A stretch of 64,000 nt of DNA from Halorubrum trapanicum (GTDB lineage: Archaea; Halobacteriota; Halobacteria; Halobacteriales; Haloferacaceae), in the NCBI RefSeq assembly GCF_002355655.1, contig NZ_AP017569.1, positions 2,771,596 to 2,835,595 on the forward strand, read 5' to 3'. Position 1 is the stretch's first letter. Each line of letters begins with the position of its first letter. This document shows positions 17,336 through 26,485 of this stretch, piece by piece. Both the position numbers and the translations under genes were made by a program. Below the pieces are notes generated by a model. The model ran no database searches, was not told where the DNA came from, and worked only from the letters and a program-made list of their open reading frames with translations.

Positions 17336-18538
17336 GTGACCAGCGATCCCGGCCCCACGCCGCCCTCCGAACGTATCACCAGCCTCGACGCGCTCCGTGG
17401 GTTCGCGCTGCTCGGCATCCTCGTCATCAACATCCGCGTCTTCTCGATGCCGGAGCAGACCCTGCTCAACCCGAACGTCTACGGCGACTTCACCGGGCTC
17501 GACTACTGGACGTGGTTCGTCGGCCACGTGTTCGCGCAGTCGAAGTTCATCACGATCTTCTCGGCGCTGTTCGGCGCGGGCGTTCTCATGTTCATCGAGA
17601 GCAAGGAGGAGAAGGGGCAAGACGCCGTCCGCCTCCACCTCCGGCGGACCGCGGTGCTGATCGCGATCGGCCTCCTCCACGCCTACCTGCTGTGGTACGG
17701 GGATATCCTCGTCACGTACGGGCTCACCGGGATCTTCCTGCTGTTCGTCCGCGACCTCGACGCGCGTCGGCTCGCCGGGCTGGCCGGAGTCTTCCTGCTC
17801 TTTATCCCCGCGGTCGAGCTGTTCGCGGCGATCTCGATCGGCGGCGAGGCGCTCGCCGGCCAGTGGATGCCCGCGGAGGCCGCGATCCGACAGGAGGTGG
17901 CCACCTACCGCGGCGGCTGGCTCGACCAGATGAGCCACCGCGTCGACTCCTCGTTCCAGCGGCAGACGTCCGGCTTCATCGGGTCGAGCTTCTGGCGGGT
18001 CGGCGGCGTCATGCTCCTCGGCATGGCGCTGTACAAGCGGGGCGTGCTGACCGGGGAGCGGTCGACCGCGTTCTACCGTCGGCTCGTCGCGGGCGGCGCC
18101 GTCGGCGTCGGAATCGTCGTCGCCGGCGTCGCGTACATCGAGGCGAACGACTGGAGCGCGGGCGCCGCGCTGTACTGGCGGCAGTTCAACTACGTCGGGA
18201 GCCTCCTCGTCGCCGGCGGCTACGTCGGACTGATCACCCTGTTCGTCCGGTGGCGCGGCGAGGGCGTCATCACCCGCGCGCTCGCCGCGGTCGGCCGGAC
18301 CGCGTTCACGAACTACCTGCTCCAGACGGTGATCGCGACGACGATCTTCTACGGGCACGGGCTCGGGCTGTTCGGCTACGTCAGCCGGGTCGAAGCGATG
18401 GGGATCGTCGTCGCGATCTGGGCGGTCCAGATAGTCCTCTCGGTGCTCTGGCTGCGCTACTTCCGGTTCGGTCCCGTCGAGTGGGTGTGGCGGACGCTCA
18501 CCTACGGGGAGAAGCAGCCACTGCGGTTGAAGAGCTGA
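17336..18538 (+). CDS. DUF418 family membrane protein
   Basis: 400 residues from a GTG. The N-terminal RITSLDALRGFALLGILVINI is the hallmark of the DUF418/YeiB family. About eight to nine membrane helices follow, including GLLHAYLLWYGDILVTYGLTG and the C-terminal GRTAFTNYLLQTV. Family members are thought to take part in transport or envelope modification, by likeness to acyltransferase-3 proteins; the role here is unknown. The gene and the next zinc-ribbon gene are flanked on both sides by inverted copies of the structured repeat. The TTATAAA boxes of copy B lie about 170 bases upstream. Confidence 0.88.
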   Translation: MTSDPGPTPPSERITSLDALRGFALLGILVINIRVFSMPEQTLLNPNVYGDFTGLDYWTWFVGHVFAQSKFITIFSALFGAGVLMFIESKEEKGQDAVRLHLRRTAVLIAIGLLHAYLLWYGDILVTYGLTGIFLLFVRDLDARRLAGLAGVFLLFIPAVELFAAISIGGEALAGQWMPAEAAIRQEVATYRGGWLDQMSHRVDSSFQRQTSGFIGSSFWRVGGVMLLGMALYKRGVLTGERSTAFYRRLVAGGAVGVGIVVAGVAYIEANDWSAGAALYWRQFNYVGSLLVAGGYVGLITLFVRWRGEGVITRALAAVGRTAFTNYLLQTVIATTIFYGHGLGLFGYVSRVEAMGIVVAIWAVQIVLSVLWLRYFRFGPVEWVWRTLTYGEKQPLRLKS

Positions 18539-18623
18539 GTTCGCGGGCCGCCGACCCGCGTCGCGTTCTCCGAACTGAGACTCGCGTGGACACGTTCAAC
18601 ACCCTCCCGCCGAACACCCGCGT

Positions 18624-18851
18624 ATGACCGGGTTCGACGTCCACGACCACCGCCACGAGCTGAAACAGCTCCGCGATTCGGGCGCGACGAGCCTCTGGGC
18701 GAACCGCGAGGAGATGGCGTGTCCGGTGTGCGACGACGCCTTCTCAAGGCTGTTCGTCACCCGACAGAGCGGGACGACGTTCCCCGAGAACGACGGCGCG
18801 CGGTTCTGCCTGCTGTGCGACGGCGACGCGGTGTACCTGTTCAGACACTGA
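18624..18851 (+). CDS. Small zinc-ribbon protein (75 aa)
   Basis: MTGFDVHDHRHELKQLRDSG, then MACPVCDDAFSRLF and ARFCLLCDGDAVYLF. The CPVC and CLLC pairs make a zinc ribbon. Similar small haloarchaeal proteins with an N-terminal HELKQL helix are sometimes labelled 'flagella cluster protein' (DUF7385-type), from memory only. It is 85 bases after the DUF418 gene and in the same direction, so may share its transcript. Confidence 0.72.
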   Translation: MTGFDVHDHRHELKQLRDSGATSLWANREEMACPVCDDAFSRLFVTRQSGTTFPENDGARFCLLCDGDAVYLFRH

Positions 18852-18887
18852 GCGCACAGGCGATCGGGTATACCGAGCGTCGGCTCC

Positions 18888-18925
18888 GTTGAAATCCCTT
18901 CTTCAGAGGTATGTTCGCCTGAAAC
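18888..18925 (+). other. Second GTTGAAAYCC footprint
   Basis: CTCCGTTGAAATCCCTTC with a following GTATGTTCGCC. It aligns closely with the stretch at 16631-16668, which supports a common origin as an insertion-sequence or miniature-element end. It lies between the zinc-ribbon gene and copy C of the structured repeat. No open frame for a transposase is present. Confidence 0.35.
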
Positions 18926-18993
18926 GGCTGGTCGCTGAAGAGTGCTTCTTGATCGGTTGCGGGAGTACGTCGCTCAGTGTAATGGCGTAGTTG

Positions 18994-19372
18994 TTTATAA
19001 AGAGAAGAGCGGTGTTGCTGTCGGCTGTTTATAAGTGACCGTCGCTACTGCGGTGAGGATCTCCAAAGCCCCAGTCGCGACGGCTCGCGCGCCTTGCTGT
19101 CGTTCGAAAGGCGCGTCGCGCCTTTCGTGATGACGAGACGCCGCCGGCGTCTCGAACCACGCTCCTCAGTCGCTCGTTTCACTCGCTCCTTGCGGTGCTT
19201 ACTGCGGCGTGCTTCGCCCTCGCGACTGCCCCTTTGAGTCCCACCCCGCACCGCCCCGCACCTCACGCCTCCCCAGCCTCGTCGACCGCCCTCCGCTTCG
19301 CTCCGGCCGGTCGACTCCCTCGCGGGCGGTTCGCGGTCGCCACAGGCGACCGCTCACCGGCGCGCCACCGCG
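18994..19372 (-). repeat. Dispersed structured repeat, copy C (inverted)
   Basis: Fills most of the gap 18852-19483, in opposite orientation to copies A, B and D. Read on the minus strand: GGTGGCGCG; hairpin 1 GCGGTCGCC/GGCGACCGC (differs from copy B by a compensated C-G to T-A pair); hairpin 2 closed by GTCGACCG/CGGTCGAC; GAGGCTGGGGAGG (19268-19280); GGGACTCAAAGGGGCAGTC. The stem CAGTCGCG/CGCGACTG (19221-19228 with 19072-19079) encloses two perfect hairpins, followed by CTGGGGCTTTGG. It ends in boxes at 19028 and 18994, 34 bases apart. The tail AGCCGACARCAACAC between the boxes is shared with copy B. Confidence 0.85.
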
Positions 19373-19483
19373 ATAACTGATCGCTCACTGCTACCTCTGT
19401 ATTGACCGCGAACCCGAGGAAGTTGTCTCAAAACGTAGTAATCGGGACCACTTGTCTCGGTCTAATCATTTCACTGTGAAAAT

Positions 19484-19945
19484 CTAGCAGTACTCTTTGA
19501 CGACGAGCACACTAGCAACGCCGATGAGTCCCCCAACGAATAGTCGCATTGCGTGAGGCAGACTATTCTGTATATGACCAAACAACGACCGTTCTACTCC
19601 ACTACCAGACACAAAGAGATTAGTCACCACTACTCCAAGAACTGCGTTTCCGATGGTAAAGACGATCCCTCCGATGAAAAACCCCATGACGACGCTTCCC
19701 GGTGTGTACTCTCTCGTCGTCAGATAATACGCGATTACTGCACAAGCAAGGGGAATCCCGACGGAAAAGACGAACCCTCCGACGGTCATTATCGGTTGTG
19801 ACCATGTCTCTATGTAGGCGGTGCTTGCCGTTGGAGACATCAATTCTTGCGGAACAACAAAAAGCAAGATAGTGGTAAGCAGAAGAAACAGCGCGCCGAA
19901 TACTCCGATGCCGGCACCAATTTTGACGGGTTTCTGGTGATACAT
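19484..19945 (-). CDS. Four-helix membrane protein
   Basis: 153 residues in somewhat AT-rich DNA. Four hydrophobic segments: about 9-30 (IGVFGALFLLLTTILLFVV), 52-72, 82-107 and 130-150. Loops are short and weakly charged. There are no motifs for a known transporter. It sits alone between the inverted repeat copy and the MATE gene. Base composition below its neighbours suggests transfer. Function unknown. Confidence 0.68.
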   Translation of the reverse strand: MYHQKPVKIGAGIGVFGALFLLLTTILLFVVPQELMSPTASTAYIETWSQPIMTVGGFVFSVGIPLACAVIAYYLTTREYTPGSVVMGFFIGGIVFTIGNAVLGVVVTNLFVSGSGVERSLFGHIQNSLPHAMRLFVGGLIGVASVLVVKEYC

Positions 19946-20099
19946 ATTTGGGAGTCGGTGCTATTGCGTATTGAACTAACGGCCTAGGTATCTATTGTGA
20001 TACTATGCGAATCTCTAGTACCAGTCTCTAGATCGACTGTATTGAGCGCGATTGGGTCGGAATATCTCACTCGTGACGGATCGCAACTGATCCGGGGCG

Positions 20100-21734
20100 T
20101 CAGTCGTCGCCCAGCGGGTCGACGCCGGGGTCGGGGTCCTCGATGTAGCGCTCGGTCCACGTGCCGCGCGAGAACCACGCCACGCCGACGACGGCACCGA
20201 GGACGTTCCCGAGCGCCATGCCGACCCAGACGCCGGTCTCGCCCCAGCCGGCGACGAACACGAGGTACCCCACGCTCGCGACTCGGCCCACCCAGAGGGT
20301 GAGAATCGAGATGACCATCGCGGTCTTCGTGTTGCCGGCGCCGCGGAACGCGCCCAAGATCACCTGCGAGACGCCGATGAAGGCGAACTCCACCGACCGG
20401 ATCCGGACGTACTCGACCGCGTAGGAGATGGTCTCGGGCGCGTCCGGCACGTCGCCGAGGAACGCGCCCACGATCGGCTCGGTGAACGCGACGGCGACGA
20501 CCGCGACGAGGAACATCACGCCAGCGCCGGTCGTGGCGGCGAACTTCACCGCCTTGGCGGCGCGGTCGGCGCGGTCGGCGCCGAGGTTCTGCCCGACCAT
20601 CGTGTCGATGGCGCGGCCGAGCCCCATCGCGGGGAGGAAGACGAGCGAGATGAGGCGGTTGCCGAGCCCGTAGGCGGCGACGACGGGCGGCGAGAAGGTG
20701 ACGATCATCGCGGTGAGTGTGATCATCGCGAGCGCGCTCGTCGTCTGCTCGACGCTGGAGGGGAGCCCGAGCCGGAAGATGTCCCGGATGAAGTCGAGGT
20801 CGGGCGCGAGGTGGCCGAGCGTCACGTCGGGGCCGTAGCCCGTCCCGAACAGGATCCAGAGCCCGATGGCGGTCGCGACGCCGCGCGAGAGGATCGTCGC
20901 GAGCGCGGCGCCCTGAATGCCGATCCCGGTGACCCCCGTCGCCGAGAGCAGGGTCGCCTCAAGCGCGACCGGGTCGAGCGCGGCGAGGCCGGGCACCGCG
21001 GCGAGCCACTCGAACAGGGGGTTGCCGTCGAACCCGAAGATGAAGAACGGGTCGAGCAGGACGTTCAGGAGGACGGAGACGAACATGACCGCCATCGGCG
21101 TCCGCGTGTCGCCGTAGCCGCGCATCAGCGCCGAGAAGACGAAGAAGCCGAACATCAGGGGGATCCCGGCGAAGATCACCTCCATGTAGTCGGCCGCGAG
21201 CGGGATCACCGTCGCCGCGGTCTCGGCGTCGCTCGGCAGGACCTCGAGGGCGGGTCGAGTGTAGAAGTACCCGCCGATCCCGATGAACACGGACAGCACC
21301 GAGACGGTGAAGATCGTCTGTCCCGCAACGAGCCCCGCGGACCCGTCGCCGTCGGCGCCGGTGTACTGCGCGACGAGGATCGCGCCCGCGGTCGTGAAGC
21401 CGCCGGCGACCGCGATCAGCAGGAAGATGAGGGGGAACGCGAGGCTGATCGCGCCGACGGCCTCCGCCGAGAGCCGGCCGAGGTAGAGGGTGTCGACGAT
21501 GTTGTACGTCACCTGTAACAGCTGGATGACGACGATCGGCCACGCTAAGCGGAACAGCGGTCGGAGGAGGCTCCCCTCGGTGATCGACTCGTCGTCGAGC
21601 GGGCCGTCGTCGTCGCCGGGCGCGTCGCTGCGCTCGTCGGCCTCGCGGCGGTCGGCGGCGTCAGCGGACGTGTCGTCTGGCCCGTCGGAGGAGTCCGACG
21701 GATCGGAGGGGTCGGCAGCGGGCTCGTCGCTCAC
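20100..21734 (-). CDS. MATE family multidrug/metabolite exporter
   Basis: 544 residues from a GTG. About 60 acidic, disordered residues come first, then twelve membrane helices in two similar halves. Seen: LFRLAWPIVVIQLLQVTYNIVDT at the first helix, ISLAFPLIFLL, and in the second half GLPSSVEQTTSALAM and GLGRAIDTMVGQNLGA. This is the MATE antiporter plan, exporting organic cations or drugs against Na+ or H+. Length without the N-terminal tail (about 480) is typical. Substrate unknown. Transcribed alone. Confidence 0.9.
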   Translation of the reverse strand: MSDEPAADPSDPSDSSDGPDDTSADAADRREADERSDAPGDDDGPLDDESITEGSLLRPLFRLAWPIVVIQLLQVTYNIVDTLYLGRLSAEAVGAISLAFPLIFLLIAVAGGFTTAGAILVAQYTGADGDGSAGLVAGQTIFTVSVLSVFIGIGGYFYTRPALEVLPSDAETAATVIPLAADYMEVIFAGIPLMFGFFVFSALMRGYGDTRTPMAVMFVSVLLNVLLDPFFIFGFDGNPLFEWLAAVPGLAALDPVALEATLLSATGVTGIGIQGAALATILSRGVATAIGLWILFGTGYGPDVTLGHLAPDLDFIRDIFRLGLPSSVEQTTSALAMITLTAMIVTFSPPVVAAYGLGNRLISLVFLPAMGLGRAIDTMVGQNLGADRADRAAKAVKFAATTGAGVMFLVAVVAVAFTEPIVGAFLGDVPDAPETISYAVEYVRIRSVEFAFIGVSQVILGAFRGAGNTKTAMVISILTLWVGRVASVGYLVFVAGWGETGVWVGMALGNVLGAVVGVAWFSRGTWTERYIEDPDPGVDPLGDD

Positions 21735-21778
21735 TGCCGTACAAACGCCGGGGGCGCTCTATCAGGCTTCCGATCCGA

Positions 21779-22867
21779 TCACCGCCCCGCCCCGCCGCCG
21801 CCTCGGTCGTCCCGGTCGTGCCGGGCGCCGCCGTCGTTCGACGGGGCGGAAGCGTCGGTTCCGGGCCGGTCCGAGTCCGCGGCGTCGTCGCTGAGGTCCG
21901 GGGTGGCGGCCGCGGACGCGTCGGGATCGACGCCCTTCGACGTCCCGGATCCGGCCTCGACGCGGGCGACGCCGGAGGTGTCGTCGAAGACGAGGTGCCG
22001 GTGCGGGTACGCCATCGTGACGTTCGCCTCCGGATCCCCGAGCCGCTGGCGTATCTTCGTGTTCACGTCCGACTGGACCTTCGCCAGCTTGTACGGCTTT
22101 TTCACCCAGTAGCGGAGCCGCAGGAGGATCCCGTTGTCGCCGAACTCGTGGAGCCGGCAGTCGGGCCCCGCCATGTACCGCGCCACGCCGATTCGGATGT
22201 CGGGCCCGCCGTCGATGACGGCCTCGCAGTCGCGCGCGGCGCGCTCGATACGGCGGCGCGCCTCCGGGATATCGCTCTCGTAAGTGACGAGGACGTCGAT
22301 CGAGCGCCGGGTCCGCTCGTCCTCGGCCGAGAGGTTCGTCACGTCGCGCTCGCGCATCGTCCCGTTCGGGACGACGAGGAAGGTGTTATCGAGGGTGAAT
22401 ATCTTCGTGTACCGGATCGTGATGTCCTCGACGAACCCCGCCGTCCCGTCCTCCAACTCGATCATGTCGCCGATCTCGAACGGCTGGTCGGCGAGGACGA
22501 ACACGCCGTTGATGAAGTTGCCCACAAGCGGCGCGAGGACGATACCGATGACGGCCGAGAACACCGCGGTCCCGAGGAGGAGCTCCTCGAACTGGAAGCC
22601 GGCCGCGCTGAGACCAACGAGGAGCGCGGCGCCGATCGTCCCCGCCCGGACGCCCCGGACGATCGTCTGGGCGACGCTCTGGCGCGACACGCGGCGCGCC
22701 ACGGGCCGACCGATCAGTCGGACGAGGAAGTTGGCGACGAGGACGCCCACCGCGACGGCCGCGACGACGGTCAACAGGCCCGCTCCCGGCAGGCCCGCGA
22801 GCTGAGAGCCGAGGCCGGCGAGCCGCGAGACGACCCCATCGATCGGCGTCCCCTCCGGGAAGACCAT
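21779..22867 (-). CDS. MscS-type mechanosensitive channel
   Basis: 362 residues. Membrane helices lie at about 25-50, 70-92 and the pore-lining 97-125 (FSAVIGIVLAPLVGNFINGVF). The MscS beta domain then starts at QPFEIGDMIELEDGTAGFVEDI, followed by VPNGTMRERDVTNLS and the alpha/beta C-terminal domain. The last 75 residues are Asp/Ser/Gly-rich and disordered. It would release solutes when membrane tension rises. I start at the ATG giving MVFPEGTPIDG; the long open frame upstream is an artefact of the high GC. Confidence 0.9.
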   Translation of the reverse strand: MVFPEGTPIDGVVSRLAGLGSQLAGLPGAGLLTVVAAVAVGVLVANFLVRLIGRPVARRVSRQSVAQTIVRGVRAGTIGAALLVGLSAAGFQFEELLLGTAVFSAVIGIVLAPLVGNFINGVFVLADQPFEIGDMIELEDGTAGFVEDITIRYTKIFTLDNTFLVVPNGTMRERDVTNLSAEDERTRRSIDVLVTYESDIPEARRRIERAARDCEAVIDGGPDIRIGVARYMAGPDCRLHEFGDNGILLRLRYWVKKPYKLAKVQSDVNTKIRQRLGDPEANVTMAYPHRHLVFDDTSGVARVEAGSGTSKGVDPDASAAATPDLSDDAADSDRPGTDASAPSNDGGARHDRDDRGGGGAGR

Positions 22868-23008
22868 GGGAACCCGCCGTCGGCCATCCGAAAAAGGGTT
22901 TCTCCCCGCGCCGGCCGGGGCCGCGGGGACGCGGGCGCGGCGGCCGACGGCGCTCCGGACGCGCCCGCCGGGGACAACCACTATGACGCGGCTGAGCGAA
23001 CGGGAGGC

Positions 23009-23767
23009 ATGTCGCGACCCCCCGCGGATCCCACGGCACCGAGATTCGACGTCGAGCACGAGACGAGGCCGGGAGAGACGCTGATCGTCGGGTTCTCGTC
23101 GTTCGGGCTCGCCGGCCTGACGGCCGTCGACTACCTGGTGGACGACCTCGGCCTCGACGAGACGGGCCACGTCCGGATCGAGGGCACCCCCTCCATCACG
23201 CCGTTCACGAAGGGGACGCCGCGGCACCCGATCCGACTGTACACCGCCCCGGACCGCGACGTCACCGTCCTCGTCGCCGAGCAGTTCCTCCCGCCGGCGC
23301 TCGGGGAGCTGCTCGCGGACGCGCTCCTCGACTGGACCGAGGCGAACGGGGTCGGGGAGATCGCGGTGCTGTCGGGCATTCCGGTCCCGCACGGCCCCGA
23401 CGCCCACCGCACGTTCCACGTCGCCACGGAGGACTACCGGACCGCGCGCCTCGACGGCGGGGGCGACGGGGTCGACGTCCCCGCGATGGAGTCCGGGTTC
23501 CTCGACGGGGCGAACGCCGGGCTGCTCGAACGCGGCATCGACTCGCCGCTCGGCGTCGGGGTGTTCGTCACGCCGGTCCACGCGCAGGCGCCCGACGTCG
23601 ACGCCGCGGTGCGGCTCGTCGACACGGCGGACGCGATCTACGACCTCGGCGTCGACGCGGCCCCGCTGGAGGCGTTCGCCGAGGCGATCCGCCGCCGGTA
23701 CGAGGACCTCGCCGAGCGGATCGAAGAGCGGGAGCCGGAGGGGAGCTACGATCGCATGTACATGTGA
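23009..23767 (+). CDS. PAC2 family (proteasome assembly chaperone-like) protein
   Basis: 252 residues. ETLIVGFSSFGLAGLTAVDYLVDDL near the N-terminus and IAVLSGIPVPHGPDAHRTFHV in the middle are typical of archaeal PAC2 proteins, whose fold is that of the purine nucleoside phosphorylase-like proteasome chaperones. GVFVTPVHAQAPDVDAAVRLVD and a C-terminal helix YEDLAERIEERE complete the pattern. A function in proteasome assembly is suggested by family name but is not proven in haloarchaea. It is divergent from the mechanosensitive channel gene. Confidence 0.85.
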   Translation: MSRPPADPTAPRFDVEHETRPGETLIVGFSSFGLAGLTAVDYLVDDLGLDETGHVRIEGTPSITPFTKGTPRHPIRLYTAPDRDVTVLVAEQFLPPALGELLADALLDWTEANGVGEIAVLSGIPVPHGPDAHRTFHVATEDYRTARLDGGGDGVDVPAMESGFLDGANAGLLERGIDSPLGVGVFVTPVHAQAPDVDAAVRLVDTADAIYDLGVDAAPLEAFAEAIRRRYEDLAERIEEREPEGSYDRMYM

Positions 23768-23858
23768 CCGGTCGGCGGTCGCCGGGGCGAGGACCACACT
23801 CCGAAAACGCGTACAACTCGACTCATAGTAAAAAGCTATAATCCCCGCCCCCCTTCCT

Positions 23859-24917
23859 ATGCCCATGACAGACGATCTCCGGGACACCCTCGACCGCGTC
23901 GGGGACCGATTCAACCTCGGCGAGTACGAGATCGACGCGTACCTCGCGGTGTTGGAACACGGGGAACTGACGGCGAGCGACATCGCCGACCGGACCGACA
24001 TCCCGCAGCCGCGGGTGTACGACACCGTCCGGAGCCTCTCCGACCGCGGGCTCGTCGAACTCCGCGAGTCGCGGCCGATGAAGATCGTCGCGGTCGATCC
24101 GGACGAGGCGTTCGGCGACCTCCGCTCGTCGTTCGCGGAGATGGTCGACGAGCTGGAGGCGCGCTACACCGCGCCGACCCGCGAGACCGAGGCGGTGTCG
24201 CTCGTGAAGTCGCGCTCGACGATCCTCCGGTACCTCGAAGAGGTGATCGCGAACGCGGAGTACGAGCTCGCCCTGTCGCTCACGCCCGGGCTCCTCCGCC
24301 GCTTCCGCGACGAGCTCGCCGCGAAGGTCGCCGAGGGGGTCAGCGTCGAGCTGCTCGTCACGCCCGCGTCGAACGCGCCCGACCCGGCGGAGTTCGACTA
24401 CTTGGAGGTCGCGACCATCGCCCGCGCGCGACGCGGGATCACCACGCCGGTCCTCGCGGTCGGCGACGGCGAGTACTCCGTGTACGCCACGCAGGACGCG
24501 CTGCGCGACGACCGCGAGCGCTACGGCGTCATCTTCAACCGCTCCGCGCTCGGCTTCCTCGTCTCCGGCTTCTTCGGGACCGTCCTGTGGACGACCGCGG
24601 AGACGCTCGCCGCCGACGGGGAGGAACGGCCCTTCCCGCGCCGCTACGCCTCGATCCGCCGCGCCGTGAAGGACGTCCGCGAGTTCGACGGCGAGGAGTT
24701 CTACGCGACCGTCGAGGGGCGCGACATCGAGACCGGCGAGGAGGTGACGGTCCGCGGCAAGGTCGTCGACGTCGCGTTCGTCGACACCGAGGAGGTGGCG
24801 TCGCTGGTCGTGGAGGCCGAGGACGGCCGCGTCGAGATCGGCGGCCGCGTCGCCGCCTTGGAGGACGTCGAGGGCCAGGAGATCGTCATCGGCCGCGACG
24901 AGCCGCCCGCGCTTTGA
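23859..24917 (+). CDS. TrmB family transcription regulator
   Basis: 352 residues. The N-terminal winged helix (about 15-80) has [22 protein letters not shown] and [20 protein letters not shown]. The central phospholipase-D-like sugar-sensing domain starts around [14 protein letters not shown], and a C-terminal beta domain ends near [11 protein letters not shown]. In Halobacterium the homologous TrmB is a global regulator of sugar and central metabolism; length and plan match. Two ATGs (23859 and 23865) are possible. An AT-rich stretch with TATA-like AGCTATAATCC precedes the start. The exact operator cannot be assigned. Confidence 0.88.
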   Translation: MPMTDDLRDTLDRVGDRFNLGEYEIDAYLAVLEHGELTASDIADRTDIPQPRVYDTVRSLSDRGLVELRESRPMKIVAVDPDEAFGDLRSSFAEMVDELEARYTAPTRETEAVSLVKSRSTILRYLEEVIANAEYELALSLTPGLLRRFRDELAAKVAEGVSVELLVTPASNAPDPAEFDYLEVATIARARRGITTPVLAVGDGEYSVYATQDALRDDRERYGVIFNRSALGFLVSGFFGTVLWTTAETLAADGEERPFPRRYASIRRAVKDVREFDGEEFYATVEGRDIETGEEVTVRGKVVDVAFVDTEEVASLVVEAEDGRVEIGGRVAALEDVEGQEIVIGRDEPPAL

Positions 24918-24974
24918 GCCGGGTTCCGGGCCCCGGAGATCGGCGTTGAAGTACGCACGGCCCGAAGCGACCCC

Positions 24975-25328
24975 GTGACCGACGACACCGTTTCCGACGA
25001 GGACCGGGAGGTACCGACCGTCTCGTGCGAGCGGTGCGGCCGCGAGTGGGAGCTCGACCGCGAGGTCGACGACCTCGATCCGGGGAGCCACGCGATCGAG
25101 CAGTTCGCGCTCGACCACGAGCGCCACACCGGCCACTACCCGGACGGGGTGACCCCGTGGATCGCTCGGTGCGACCGCTGTCCCGACGGCGAGCGATTCC
25201 TCGCCGAGCGGCCCGCGCGGCGCTGGGCGGAGACGCACGCGCGGCACACGCGCCACGACGTGCGCCTCGAACCGCCGACGGGCGCGGCCGAAACCGTCTC
25301 CGCCGAGGGGACCGCGGACCGGTCGTAG
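24975..25328 (+). CDS. Cys/His-rich zinc-binding protein, function unknown
   Basis: 117 residues from a GTG. VSCERCGREWELDREVDDL is followed by HAIEQFALDHERHTGHYP, then ARCDRCPDGERF and WAETHARHTRHDVRLE. Two CxxC pairs, each with nearby HxxxHTxH, look like two tandem C2H2-type zinc units of about 45 residues. The repeat of 'C-x2-C ... H-x3-H' within one small protein is the clear feature. It may bind nucleic acid or protein. It lies about 60 bases after the TrmB gene. Confidence 0.68.
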   Translation: MTDDTVSDEDREVPTVSCERCGREWELDREVDDLDPGSHAIEQFALDHERHTGHYPDGVTPWIARCDRCPDGERFLAERPARRWAETHARHTRHDVRLEPPTGAAETVSAEGTADRS

Positions 25329-25419
25329 GGGCGTCACCCTCGTCGACGTGGGCGACGCCTCGCTCCCGTCGACGCCTCGCTCCCGTCGACAGCTGACGGC
25401 GAGGGCCTGTCGCCTCGAA

Positions 25420-25859
25420 CTACACTCGTTTTGCGCGCTCTCTGTGTCGGTAGGTGACTTCGTACAGCTCCTCCCACGCCGCCTCGTCGAACCCGTCGGT
25501 TCGGACCGCTTCGAACCGCGTGAGTTCAGTCAGTACGCGACACGCTCGGCACTGCGCTATCCCGTGGTATCTGCGCACCTCGACGCCGATTTCGGGGTGT
25601 TCTGCCTCCACGTCGACCTGTCCGTCTCGGGCTCGGAACTCGGCTTCCCCCCCCCGCAGCCCGGGCACTCGTACTCGGTCCGACCCACCGCGTCGCCGGA
25701 GTACGGAGCGGTGAGCTCCCTGTGGTAGGCGAGCGCGGACGCCAGTACCTCCCGCTCGTCCGCGGAGAGTTCGATCTCGATGGGCCCGTCCTTCCCGTCC
25801 GCGAGCGCCTCGTTGAACACCCGACAGAGCGTCTCGTATCGTTCGTCGTCGTCCCTCAT
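25420..25859 (-). pseudogene. Zinc-ribbon protein interrupted at a G9 tract
   Basis: Translation from the ATG gives MRDDDERYETLCRVFNEAL ... YHRELTAPYSGDAVGR, then YECPGC. At nine consecutive G (minus strand; C run at 25647-25655) the frame changes. The other frame continues EAEFRARDGQVDVEAEHPE ... AQCRACRVLTELTRFEAV and ends HRERAKRV. The CPGC before and CRAC after the run form one zinc ribbon, so the two halves belong together; adding one G or removing two restores the frame. This is a mutation, a phase-variable tract, or a sequencing error in the homopolymer. Confidence 0.7.
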
Positions 25860-25996
25860 CGTTCTGAACCCGTGGCGTTCCAGAGAGACGAGTCCTCCGG
25901 TCCCGAGCATCGTCGCCGGCCGCCGTCACCGCACGGGGATCGCGAGGGCCCGCCACACCGACAGCGTATTTACGCCGGCGGTCCCACCGGTCCGAC

Positions 25997-26461
25997 ATGA
26001 CGCTCGTCGTGGTTCCGGTCCGATTCCCTCCCTCGTCGCACTCGGCGGCGACGCTTCGAGAGGCGGCTCGCATCGCCGAGGAGCGCGACGCCGACCTCAC
26101 GATCCTCCACGTCGACTTATACCAGCGCTCGGGGGGCGTCTCGCGCAGCGACCTCAAGCGCGCCGTCGAAGAGCGGATCGGCCGGATCGACCGCGCGCGC
26201 TACGTCGTCCGCCGCGGCTTCCTCGTCGAGGAGACGATCCTCGAAGAGATCGTCGCCGAGGGCGCCGACGTCGTCGTCATCGGCTCGAAGCAGGCCGGGC
26301 GGTGGCGGCGGATGGTCCAGAAGCTGCTCTCCGACCCCGACATCGACTCGTTCCTCCGCGGCGAGCTCGACTGCGCCGTGATCACCGTCGACGCCGACGG
26401 CGAGACCACGACGAACGAGGTCGACGACGACGCCGCGCCCCCTCCGGAGGACGACGACTGA
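25997..26461 (+). CDS. Universal stress protein (UspA-like)
   Basis: 154 residues. MTLVVVPVRFPPSSHSAATLREAARIA at the N-terminus, ADLTILHVD for strand 2, and DVVVIGSKQAGRWRRMVQKLL, where UspA proteins keep an ATP-loop glycine pattern. The G-2x-G-9x-G(S/T) loop is not intact, so nucleotide binding is doubtful. The C-terminus is acidic and disordered. Cytoplasmic; role in stress by family only. Monocistronic. Confidence 0.75.
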   Translation: MTLVVVPVRFPPSSHSAATLREAARIAEERDADLTILHVDLYQRSGGVSRSDLKRAVEERIGRIDRARYVVRRGFLVEETILEEIVAEGADVVVIGSKQAGRWRRMVQKLLSDPDIDSFLRGELDCAVITVDADGETTTNEVDDDAAPPPEDDD

Positions 26462-26485
26462 GTCCCCGCGGCGGCGCGGTCCGGT

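Noticed and set aside
23835..23860. TrmB autoregulatory operator before the TrmB gene
   Set aside because: The sequence has TAC ... GTA arms, but spacing and bases do not fit the TACT-N7/8-GAGTA consensus I remember from Halobacterium.
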